Source: an uncultured Pseudomonas sp. (lineage in GTDB: Bacteria > Pseudomonadota > Gammaproteobacteria > Pseudomonadales > Pseudomonadaceae). From it: a DNA stretch of 5,223 nt. Each line of letters opens with the position of its first letter. Within the stretch, counting starts at the first letter, position 1. Location of the stretch: contig CAMPJN010000286.1 in NCBI GenBank assembly GCA_946886875.1, positions 1-5,223 of the forward strand. Direction: 5' to 3'. This document shows, piece by piece, positions 1 to 5,223 of the stretch. The notes beneath the pieces were generated by a model, which worked only from the letters and a program-made list of their open reading frames with translations, made no database searches and was not told the DNA's origin. A program made the position numbers and the translations under genes.

Positions 1-14
1 CGTTGGCAATACTG

Positions 15-111
15 CGTTAAAAACAGGCTCGGAATGCTCATTTACAGCAGTAAACTCCGCTTCCTCGCCTGTTTTTGCCTTGTCTTGCCTGCCTCGCCTA
101 CGTTTTCAACG
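15..111. repeat. Nested inverted repeat, probable bidirectional terminator or dispersed intergenic repeat
   Basis: This gene-free stretch folds into a long hairpin. A perfect 10-bp arm AAAAACAGGC (19-28) pairs with GCCTGTTTTT (67-76). Inside it GGAA (31-34) pairs with TTCC (61-64), and TTTAC (41-45) pairs with GTAAA (50-54). An outer arm, CGTTAAAAAC (15-24), also matches GTTTTCAACG (102-111) at 9 of 10 positions, so the A-rich arm has two possible partners. A GC-containing stem ending in T5 occurs on both strands, which fits an intrinsic terminator. The methyltransferase gene at 130-858 reads leftward into it. GCCT recurs at 67, 77 and 87, a 10-bp spacing. The layered design also suggests a dispersed Pseudomonas intergenic repeat, but that part is inference. 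The base pairing is seen directly; the terminator role is likely but unproven. Confidence 0.6.
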
Positions 112-129
112 GTCTGCTAACCGGATCGG

Positions 130-858
130 CTAACCCTGGTTGGCCGGCTTGAAATTGCAGGTCAGATAGCGATTGCTGAAGCCATAGCGCAGCATCGAGC
201 CGAGACGACGCAGCAGATAGAAGGGGTGCTGGCGGTAGTACTGCAGCACCGCATTGCCGACCCCTTCGGAGCGGTGCTGCTTGACCGCACGCTTGGAAAA
301 CAAGCCCTTGAATTGCCACCATTGGATCTGTTCGAACTGCTGATCCGGGCGCAAGCCGTGGGCGTCGAACAGCCCGAAGAACGAGGCTTTGCTGAAGTCG
401 TGCAGGTGGTGCGGATTGCCATCCAGGGTCGGAGTGATGGGCACCGAAGCGATCACCTGGCCATGTTTAGCCAAAAGGGTCGCATAGTTGCCGACCAGCC
501 GCTGCGGGTTGGGCAGATGCTCGATGGTCTCCAGACTGACGATGCTGTCGAACGGCTGCTCGGTGCTGAAGCTTTGCGCGTCGGCACACTGGTAGCTGAG
601 GTTCGGCAGGCGATAGTGTTCCTGGGCATAGGCGATGGCCGCCGGGTCTATATCTACACCAACCACCGTCTTGTCCGGATGCAGTTCGGCCAGCAGCGCG
701 GTGCCGTAACCACAGCCGCAGGCCATATCGAGCACGCGCTCGCCGCTCAGGCAGGCGGCGGCGAAGCGATAGCGCTGCATATGAATGCGCAGGGTGTTCT
801 GGTCGTCGCTATTGGTCTGGTCGAGTTGCTTGGGGTAGATGCGTTCAATGGTCAGCAT
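130..858 (-). CDS. Class I SAM-dependent methyltransferase (UbiG/Methyltransf_11-like), substrate unknown
   Basis: This 242-aa cytosolic enzyme has a Rossmann-fold methyltransferase core. Motif I, VLDMACGCGYGT (residues 42-53), forms the glycine-rich SAM loop. The acidic end of strand 2 is D69 in VGVDI, and the ribose/adenine-loop acid is probably D93 in CADA. Motif II/III lies around FDSIVSLETIEHLPNP (103-118). A His-rich NPHHLHDFS stretch (148-156) sits where substrate-binding segments occur in UbiG-like enzymes. The C-terminal 80 residues are basic and aromatic and I do not recognise them; they may set the substrate. The ATG start has an AGGA Shine-Dalgarno 9 nt upstream (868-871), and the stop is TAG at 130-132. 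It is divergent from a second methyltransferase gene, 265 bp apart. Family assignment is firm. The substrate (small molecule, lipid or sugar) cannot be told from sequence. Confidence 0.88.
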   Translation of the reverse strand: MLTIERIYPKQLDQTNSDDQNTLRIHMQRYRFAAACLSGERVLDMACGCGYGTALLAELHPDKTVVGVDIDPAAIAYAQEHYRLPNLSYQCADAQSFSTEQPFDSIVSLETIEHLPNPQRLVGNYATLLAKHGQVIASVPITPTLDGNPHHLHDFSKASFFGLFDAHGLRPDQQFEQIQWWQFKGLFSKRAVKQHRSEGVGNAVLQYYRQHPFYLLRRLGSMLRYGFSNRYLTCNFKPANQG

Positions 859-902
859 GCGGGCCTATCCTGGTGTACCGGCAGTGGCGTCGATAACGCC
901 GG

Positions 903-908
903 ACTATA
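903..908 (-). promoter_or_regulatory. Possible -10 element for the leftward methyltransferase gene
   Basis: On the minus strand this reads TATAGT, 5 of 6 matches to the sigma-70 -10 consensus. It would give a leader of roughly 40 nt before the ATG at 858. No convincing -35 lies 16-18 bp upstream, so this is only a candidate. Confidence 0.25.
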
Positions 909-1028
909 GGGCAGTGCCGCCGCTTTAGACAGATAGACGCTTATGCTGAAACTGTCGGCGGTCAATGCGCACTAAGACATGACCGGGTAGGCTTTCCTGC
1001 GTAAAAGCGCCGGGTGAGTTATAGATTG

Positions 1029-1059
1029 TTGCGAACTGCTGCGAATAACCCCGCATAAT
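1029..1059 (+). promoter_or_regulatory. Weak candidate sigma-70 promoter for the rightward methyltransferase gene
   Basis: TTGCGA (4 of 6 to TTGACA) and CATAAT (5 of 6 to TATAAT) are separated by 19 bp, about 65 bp upstream of the ATG at 1124. The -35 half overlaps the first copy of the TGCGAA direct repeat. The spacer is longer than the optimal 17 bp, so the call is tentative. Confidence 0.25.
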
Positions 1060-1123
1060 CGCGCTGTCCGAGGTTGGCCCTGCGTAGTTTCCATAGTTCT
1101 GGCCCCTCACAACTGGAGCACCC

Positions 1124-2194
1124 ATGTCGAAGTGGTACCAGCATGACCCTCTTTCCGCCCTGCAGGCCAAGGAGGAAGCGCAGCGTCTGGCGTTCGCGCC
1201 CATCGCTTTTCAAACCGCGCTGAGCTTGCGTGACCTGGGTGTTCTCGAGGTGCTCGAGCGGGCCGGCGATGCCGGTTTGCCGGCGACGGCGATCGCCGAG
1301 CGTAGCGGCGTCAGCGAATACGGGGTCAAGGTGCTGCTCGATATGGCGCTCAGTGCGCGCATCGTCACCGAGGACGGCGCCAATTATTGTCTGGCACGCT
1401 TGGGCCATTTCATCCTGCATGACGGCATGACCCGCGCCAATATGGATTTCACCGCCGACGTCTGCTACCGCGCCATGAGCCACCTGACCGAGGCCATTCG
1501 CACGGGCAAACCGGCCGGGCTGAAGGAGTTCGGCGACTGGCAGACCATCTATGAGGGCCTCTCGCGCATCCCGGAAAAAGCCCGGCAAAGCTGGCTGAGC
1601 TTCGATCACTACTACAGCGACCGGGCCTTCCCCGAGCTGGTGCAGCGGGTCCTGGCCGAGCGCCCGCAACGCCTGGTCGATATCGGCGGCAATACTGGCA
1701 AGTGGGCTTTGCAATGCTGCAAGCACGACCCCGATGTGCAGATCACCCTGGTCGACCTGCCGGGGCAGCTGGATATGGCCCTGAGTAACATCCATGCAGC
1801 CGGTTTTACCGGGCGCGTGCAGGGCCATCCGATCGATATCCTCGACCCCGAGCAGAGTCTGCCCCAGGACGCGGATATCTGGTGGATGAGTCAGTTTCTC
1901 GACTGCTTCGCGCCCATGGAAATTCTCGGCATTCTGCGCCGGGTACGCGCCGCCATGCGCGCCGATGCCAAGGTCTACATCCTGGAAATGTTCTGCGACC
2001 GCCAGCAATTCGAGGCCGCCACCTACAGCCTCAATGCCGCCTCGCTGTATTTCACCTGCCTGGCCAACGGCAACAGCCGCTTCTATCGCAGCGACGACTT
2101 TATCGCCATCGTGCGAGAAGCCGGCTTTGTGGTGGCCGAAGATATCGACGATATCGGCCTTGGTCATACCTTGTTGAGTTTGCGGGCGGGTTGA
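1124..2194 (+). CDS. O-methyltransferase-like SAM-dependent methyltransferase with N-terminal winged-helix domain
   Basis: This 356-aa protein has the two-part layout of the hydroxyindole/caffeate O-methyltransferase superfamily. A helical and winged-helix N-terminal part (about 25-100, with LPATAIAERSGVSEYGVKVLLD resembling a helix-turn-helix) normally dimerises and shapes the substrate pocket. A C-terminal Rossmann domain follows, with the SAM loop LVDIGGNTGKWA (184-195) and the acidic D211 in TLVDLP. A late SRFYRSDDF...AGF stretch (318-335) matches the family's C-terminal pattern. The segment that usually carries the catalytic His (family pattern LHxW/D) reads WMSQFLDCF (254-262), with no His. 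It may therefore use another residue, act on an unusual acceptor, or be non-catalytic. The ATG has GGAG 5 nt upstream (1115-1118). It is divergent from the other methyltransferase gene, which hints at a shared pathway but does not prove it. The natural substrate is unknown. Confidence 0.85.
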   Translation: MSKWYQHDPLSALQAKEEAQRLAFAPIAFQTALSLRDLGVLEVLERAGDAGLPATAIAERSGVSEYGVKVLLDMALSARIVTEDGANYCLARLGHFILHDGMTRANMDFTADVCYRAMSHLTEAIRTGKPAGLKEFGDWQTIYEGLSRIPEKARQSWLSFDHYYSDRAFPELVQRVLAERPQRLVDIGGNTGKWALQCCKHDPDVQITLVDLPGQLDMALSNIHAAGFTGRVQGHPIDILDPEQSLPQDADIWWMSQFLDCFAPMEILGILRRVRAAMRADAKVYILEMFCDRQQFEAATYSLNAASLYFTCLANGNSRFYRSDDFIAIVREAGFVVAEDIDDIGLGHTLLSLRAG

Positions 2195-2214
2195 AGGGTG
2201 TGGGGCACCTTCAA
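2191..2214 (+). terminator. Hairpin terminator overlapping the stop codon of the O-methyltransferase-like gene
   Basis: TTGAAGGGTG (2191-2200) pairs with CACCTTCAA (2206-2214), giving nine base pairs with one bulged G and a TGGGG loop. The TGA stop (2192-2194) lies inside the 5' arm. The stem is followed on the plus strand by GTCTTT, a short imperfect T tract. The other side lacks a T run, so it fits a rightward terminator best, although it could also slow transcription arriving from the convergent toxin gene. The pairing is certain; the efficiency is unknown. Confidence 0.55.
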
Positions 2215-2251
2215 GTCTTTGCTGGCGATGTTTCCTAACACCGCCGGCCTG

Positions 2252-2527
2252 CTAGGGGTACTCCTGGCGAGCATGCAGAACGCTCACAACCTCGATGTAC
2301 TCGGCGGCGACGCGGTAGATCACCAGGTAGTTGGGGTGGACTACGATTTCCTGCGTGCCGGGAACTCGGCCAGGGCGATACAGATAGGGATGTTCTGAGA
2401 GGGGGAGTACCGCGGACTCCAGTCGCTCCTTGAGCTGCCGGGCCGCATGTGGGTCTTCGTTGGCGATGTAGCGAATGATCTCAAGCAGGCCTGCCCTCGC
2501 TGACTTACGCCAGACGACTGGCAGCAT
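2252..2527 (-). CDS. Type II toxin, RelE/ParE family
   Basis: This 91-aa protein has the size and pattern of RelE/ParE-superfamily toxins. An N-terminal helical part (WRKSARAGLLEIIRYIA, residues 6-22, then a second helix about 26-40) is followed by a basic beta sheet: HPYLYRPGRVPGTQEI (46-61), HPNYLVIYRV (64-73) and the terminal IEVVSVLHARQEYP. Family members either cleave mRNA at the ribosome (RelE) or poison DNA gyrase (ParE). The sequence looks more ParE-like, but the target cannot be decided by eye. The chosen start is the ATG at 2527-2525, which shares its A with the antitoxin stop (TGATG), so the toxin is translated by coupling after the antitoxin. A TTG one codon earlier is possible but less likely. 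It is convergent with the O-methyltransferase-like gene. It looks intact, with no frameshift. Confidence 0.88.
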   Translation of the reverse strand: MLPVVWRKSARAGLLEIIRYIANEDPHAARQLKERLESAVLPLSEHPYLYRPGRVPGTQEIVVHPNYLVIYRVAAEYIEVVSVLHARQEYP

Positions 2528-2715
2528 CAACCGCGACCTCGCGCTTCAGCCTCGCTAATGATGGCTTCAGCTTCGGCCATGACTTGATCGTGCGGAATGT
2601 TGGGGCCTTGTTCGTCAAGCGCGGCTTGCACCTTGGCGCGGAACCAGCGGTCATAGCTGGCCGCTTGCTCTTCGGTCTCGAACTCCGAAACGATGGGGGA
2701 AAGCTGAACGCTCAT
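2527..2715 (-). CDS. Small antitoxin of a RelE/ParE-type module ('stability determinant' type)
   Basis: This 62-aa acidic protein is encoded immediately before the toxin, the usual antitoxin-first order. Its text (SEFETEEQAASYDRWFRAKV at residues 10-29, then IPHDQVMAEAEAII) resembles short proteins annotated as 'stability determinant' or RelB-like antitoxins paired with RelE/ParE toxins. That match is from memory, not a search. The predominantly helical, Glu-rich C terminus (about 44-58) is the kind of segment that wraps and neutralises a toxin. I see no clear ribbon-helix-helix DNA-binding motif, so how it represses its own promoter is open. The ATG has a strong Shine-Dalgarno, GGAGG (plus-strand 2722-2726), 6 nt upstream. 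The stop overlaps the toxin start as TGATG. Confidence 0.82.
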   Translation of the reverse strand: MSVQLSPIVSEFETEEQAASYDRWFRAKVQAALDEQGPNIPHDQVMAEAEAIISEAEARGRG

Positions 2716-2829
2716 GGCAAACCTCCGGTTTGGATGCGGATAAGTTTAACGCCTCCTAACGGCAGCAGCGAAGCGTTCGGTCTGAAACTACATCACTCAC
2801 TCTAGCTGGATAAGCGCAGAAGTGGCTTG
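2716..2829. other. Intergenic region between znuA and the toxin-antitoxin pair
   Basis: No gene is visible. Both flanking genes run leftward, so this holds the end of znuA and the start of the toxin-antitoxin operon. I see no stem followed by a T run for znuA, so read-through into the antitoxin gene is possible. Repeats seen are TAACG at 2747-2751 and 2757-2761 (one helical turn apart), AACGC/GCGTT inverted at 2748-2752 and 2773-2777, and GGATAAG at 2738-2744 and 2808-2814. On the minus strand TAAACT (2749-2744) is a weak -10 candidate. Confidence 0.4.
2718..2732. promoter_or_regulatory. Inverted repeat covering the antitoxin ribosome binding site
   Basis: CAAACC (2718-2723) and GGTTTG (2727-2732) are perfect 6-bp inverted arms with a 3-base spacer, directly in front of the antitoxin start. 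The GGAGG ribosome binding site lies within it. It could be the operator for autoregulation by the toxin-antitoxin complex or a small mRNA hairpin that limits translation. The symmetry is observed; the role is inferred. Confidence 0.45.
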
Positions 2830-3801
2830 CTACAGCCCCTCCAAACACCCCGCCAACTCGTCGGCCAGATTCTCCAGCAGGGTTTCGTAAGCGCTGGCAT
2901 CCACCGGCAGCGCGCCGCCCATGGCGTCCAGTTCGGCCAGGGTAACTGGCAGACCGGCGGTCAGGGTTTTGGCCAGGCGAGGGGCCACCGGCGGTTCGCT
3001 GAATACGCAGGTCGGCCCGGCCTGTTGCAGGCGTTCGCGCATTGCCGCGACATGGCGTGCGCCCGGCTGCACTTCGCTGGCAACACTGAACACCCCGGCG
3101 TGTTCTAGGCCATAGGCGGCTTCGAAATAGTCATAGGCTTCGTGGAAGACGAAATAGGGTTTGCCTTTAAGGTCATACAGGCGGCTCTTCAAGCGCTCAT
3201 CGAGGGCTGCCAGGCGCTCGCCGAACGCCTGAGCATTGGCCCGGTAGCGTGCGGCGTTGGCTGGGTCGGCGGCAGCCAGATCGACGGCCATCTTCTCGGC
3301 GATTACCCGGGCATTGGCCGGCAGCAGCCATAAATGCGCATCGAGGGTGCCGGGGCGATGGTCGTGATCGTGCTCGTCGGCGGCCTCTTCAGCTTCATGT
3401 TCGTCATGATCCCCGTGCTCGTCGTGAGCCGCGCTCTCCTGCTTATGCGCCTCCGGGCTGTCGCCGAAATGGCGCAGGCTCATGCCCGGTATGTTCTGCA
3501 CCGCCACATGCGGCTTGCTGCGCCCGGCCAATACCCGTGGCAGAAAACTCTCCAGATCGGCGCCGATCCAGTACAGCAGCTCGGCGTCGCGCACGTTGCG
3601 TACATCGGACGGGCGCAGCGCATAGTGGTGTGGTGAGGCGCCCGGCGGCAGCAGTACCTCCGGCTTGCCTAGATCGTCCTGCACCGCGGCGGCGATCAGT
3701 TGCAACGGCTTGATGCTGGTCAGCACGCGCACCTCGGCCAGGGCAAGGGTGCTGGGCAGGGCGAGCAGGAACAGGGTAAAGGCGGAAAAAAGACGCGACA
3801 C
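2830..3801 (-). CDS. znuA: ZnuA, periplasmic zinc-binding protein of the ZnuABC transporter
   Basis: ZnuA captures Zn(II) in the periplasm and hands it to the ZnuB permease. The 323-aa precursor starts with a Sec signal peptide (basic MSR, hydrophobic core about 5-19, cleavage probably after ALA at residue 22). The cluster A-I ligands are visible: H58 in SPHHY, H156 in DAHLW and H220 in FHEAY. C265 and C319 match the conserved disulfide pair. A flexible His/Asp/Glu-rich loop (about 119-148, eight His) separates the first two ligand motifs; such loops are thought to collect zinc. The start is GTG at 3801; no ATG, GTG or TTG lies in frame between it and the upstream gene boundary. Its Shine-Dalgarno is poor. 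The gene is divergent from zur and shares the Zur operator. Length and motifs look complete. Confidence 0.97.
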   Translation of the reverse strand: MSRLFSAFTLFLLALPSTLALAEVRVLTSIKPLQLIAAAVQDDLGKPEVLLPPGASPHHYALRPSDVRNVRDAELLYWIGADLESFLPRVLAGRSKPHVAVQNIPGMSLRHFGDSPEAHKQESAAHDEHGDHDEHEAEEAADEHDHDHRPGTLDAHLWLLPANARVIAEKMAVDLAAADPANAARYRANAQAFGERLAALDERLKSRLYDLKGKPYFVFHEAYDYFEAAYGLEHAGVFSVASEVQPGARHVAAMRERLQQAGPTCVFSEPPVAPRLAKTLTAGLPVTLAELDAMGGALPVDASAYETLLENLADELAGCLEGL

Positions 3802-3828
3802 GGAGAATACTCGGGCAGGAAGGAACGG

Positions 3829-3841
3829 GTAATATAATAAC
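3829..3841. promoter_or_regulatory. Zur box (shared zinc-responsive operator for znuA and zur-znuCB)
   Basis: GTAATATAATAAC matches the core of the E. coli-type Zur site (GTTATAWTATAAC) at 11 of 13 positions. Extending to 3824-3846 gives about 15 of 23 matches to the longer operator. It lies 27 bp from the znuA start and 26 bp from the zur ATG, so zinc-loaded Zur bound here could block both directions, including repression of zur itself. The consensus is recalled, and binding is inferred. Confidence 0.75.
3833..3838 (+). promoter_or_regulatory. Consensus -10 element of the zur-znuCB promoter
   Basis: A perfect TATAAT sits inside the Zur box and would start transcription near 3845, leaving a leader of about 23 nt before the zur ATG. 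On the other strand the same bases read TATTAT (3839-3834), a 5-of-6 -10 for znuA. Neither direction has a clear -35. Overlap with the operator fits direct occlusion of RNA polymerase. Confidence 0.5.
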
Positions 3842-3867
3842 GTCTCTCATCACTCTCGTCGTTGCCC

Positions 3868-4349
3868 ATGACTCAGCCGCCCCTGGCCTCGCGCCCCCAC
3901 GATCATTCGCACTGCGTGCATAACGCCCTCGCCGAGGCGGAGAGCATCTGCACGCGCCAGGGCCTGCGCCTGACGGCACTGCGCAAACGCGTGCTGGAAC
4001 TGGTCTGGCAGAGCCACAAACCGCTCGGTGCCTACGACATTCTCGGTGTGTTGAGCGAGCACGACGGTCGTCGCGCCGCGCCGCCAACCGTCTATCGCGC
4101 CCTGGAATTCCTCCTGGAAAACGGCCTGGTGCACCGCATCTCCTCGCTCAACGCCTTCGTCGGCTGTAGTCACCCGGAGCATGCCCACCAGGGCCAGTTC
4201 CTGATCTGTCGCGGTTGCCATGCGGCGATCGAACTGGAGCAGGCGACGATCAGCGATGCGATAGTCGCCAGCGCGGCCAACGTCGGCTTCGCAGTGGAAA
4301 GCCAGACCGTGGAAGTGGTCGGCCTGTGCTCCGGCTGCCGGGAGGCCGA

Positions 4350-4353
<4 letters not shown>
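3868..4353 (+). CDS. zur: Zur, zinc uptake regulator (Fur family repressor; np20-type in Pseudomonas)
   Basis: Zur is a dimeric cytosolic repressor that binds Zur boxes when loaded with zinc and shuts down zinc import. The 161-aa protein has an N-terminal winged helix with the recognition segment [20 protein letters not shown] (72-91). Two CxxC pairs, C114/C117 and C154/C157, form the structural zinc site. A Cys/His-rich stretch (C100, H102, H105, H107) probably contributes sensory-site ligands. A short metal-rich N terminus (HDHSHCVH, 11-18) is present. The text TVYRALEFL and the strong ZnuC linkage favour Zur over Fur or PerR. The ATG at 3868 is preferred; an in-frame TTG at 3862 would add two residues. 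No Shine-Dalgarno is visible before either, and an in-frame stop at 3838-3840 bounds any extension. It overlaps znuC by ATGA. Confidence 0.95.
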
Positions 4354-5148
<795 letters not shown>

Positions 5149-5156
<8 letters not shown>

Positions 5157-5223
5157 TTTTCTCCTCAACGCTTTGTTCGCCGGCCTGGCTCTGGCGCTGG
5201 TCGCCGGCCCGCTGGGGTCCTTG
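5149..5223 (+). CDS. znuB: ZnuB, zinc ABC transporter permease, N-terminal fragment (runs off window)
   Basis: Only the first 25 codons are in the window: [20 protein letters not shown] followed by PLGSL. This is the opening of the first transmembrane helix of a ZnuB/MntB-family (ABC-3) permease, which forms the zinc channel. The start at 5149 overlaps the end of znuC by 8 bp, so the two are probably translationally coupled. In-frame ATGs also occur at 5131 and 5137. I chose 5149 because MADFLL resembles known Pseudomonas ZnuB N termini (recalled), and because GGAG at 5133-5136 is 12 nt upstream of it but too close to 5137. Identity rests on the short peptide plus the zur-znuC context. Confidence 0.88.

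Larger units (their letters stand above)
859..1123. other. Intergenic region between divergent methyltransferase genes
   Basis: No credible gene is present. The longest plus-strand reading from an ATG is about 10 codons (943-975) without a ribosome binding site. Three things are visible. An interrupted hairpin pairs CCGCCG (917-922) with CGGCGG (956-961) and ACAG (929-932) with CTGT (952-955). A direct repeat TGCGAA occurs at 1030-1035 and 1040-1045, exactly 10 bp apart. A promoter-like pair, TTGCGA (1029-1034) and CATAAT (1054-1059), has a longish 19-bp spacer and faces the rightward gene. GGAG at 1115-1118 is that gene's ribosome binding site. The region must hold the promoters of both flanking genes, but no regulator site can be named. 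Confidence 0.5.

Noticed and set aside
226..909. 227-codon plus-strand frame opposite the UbiG-like methyltransferase
   Set aside because: The minus-strand frame has the SAM motifs and a ribosome binding site; this one has neither.
1019..2167. 382-codon open frame on the minus strand opposite the O-methyltransferase-like gene
   Set aside because: It mirrors a gene with clear methyltransferase motifs; long antisense frames are common in GC-rich DNA, and its translation shows no family pattern.
2528..2530. TTG start one codon upstream for the toxin
   Set aside because: The adjacent ATG at 2527 gives a classic TGATG coupling with the antitoxin stop; TTG offers no advantage.
2745..2780. Integron attC-like site (TCCTAAC ... 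GCGTT) near the toxin-antitoxin module
   Set aside because: The arms are only about 14 nt apart, far shorter than real attC sites, and it lies upstream rather than downstream of the cassette genes; no second site is seen.
3334..3636. 100-codon plus-strand frame that looks like a small membrane protein
   Set aside because: Its hydrophobic Val/Leu/Met run is the antisense reading of the znuA His/Asp/Glu-rich loop (CAC/GAC/GAG codons read as GTG/GTC/CTC), so it is an artefact.
4215..4349. Upstream start that would extend ZnuC by 45 residues
   Set aside because: The extension is out-of-frame zur coding sequence; the ATG at 4350 has a strong ribosome site and the typical ATGA overlap.

Overview
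The window looks like chromosomal DNA of a Pseudomonas or close relative. It is GC-rich, with the G/C-ending codons typical of that group. The ZnuA, Zur and ZnuC proteins read like pseudomonad versions, and the zinc locus has the divergent layout znuA <- | -> zur-znuC-znuB known from Pseudomonas. Genus is inferred from gene content and style; no search was possible.

Layout. Bases 1-129 hold no gene but contain a large nested inverted repeat (about 15-111). It ends in T5 on both strands and probably terminates the leftward gene beside it; it may also belong to a dispersed intergenic repeat family. Next come two divergent SAM-dependent methyltransferases: a 242-aa UbiG-like enzyme on the minus strand (130-858) and a 356-aa O-methyltransferase-like protein on the plus strand (1124-2194). 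A 265-bp intergenic region with weak promoter-like elements separates them. The second gene ends in a hairpin (2191-2214) that contains its own stop codon. A compact type II toxin-antitoxin pair follows on the minus strand (RelE/ParE-type toxin 2252-2527, small antitoxin 2527-2715).

The right half is the high-affinity zinc uptake system. znuA (periplasmic zinc-binding protein, minus strand, 2830-3801) is divergent from zur (zinc-sensing repressor, 3868-4353), znuC (ATPase, 4350-5156) and the first 25 codons of znuB (membrane permease, from 5149). zur, znuC and znuB overlap one another (ATGA, then 8 bp), as expected for one translationally coupled operon. The 66-bp znuA-zur gap contains a good match to a Zur box lying on a consensus -10 element. 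One operator could therefore repress both directions when zinc is plentiful: ZnuA captures Zn(II), ZnuB transports it, ZnuC powers transport, and Zur closes the loop.

Most of the window is recognisable biology. The less ordinary parts are the 5' repeat, the methyltransferase pair of unknown substrate (one lacking the usual catalytic-His motif), the toxin-antitoxin pair placed directly downstream of znuA with an inverted repeat over its ribosome binding site, and the SD-poor starts of both znuA and zur beside the shared Zur operator. I did not find a clearly new multi-gene system.
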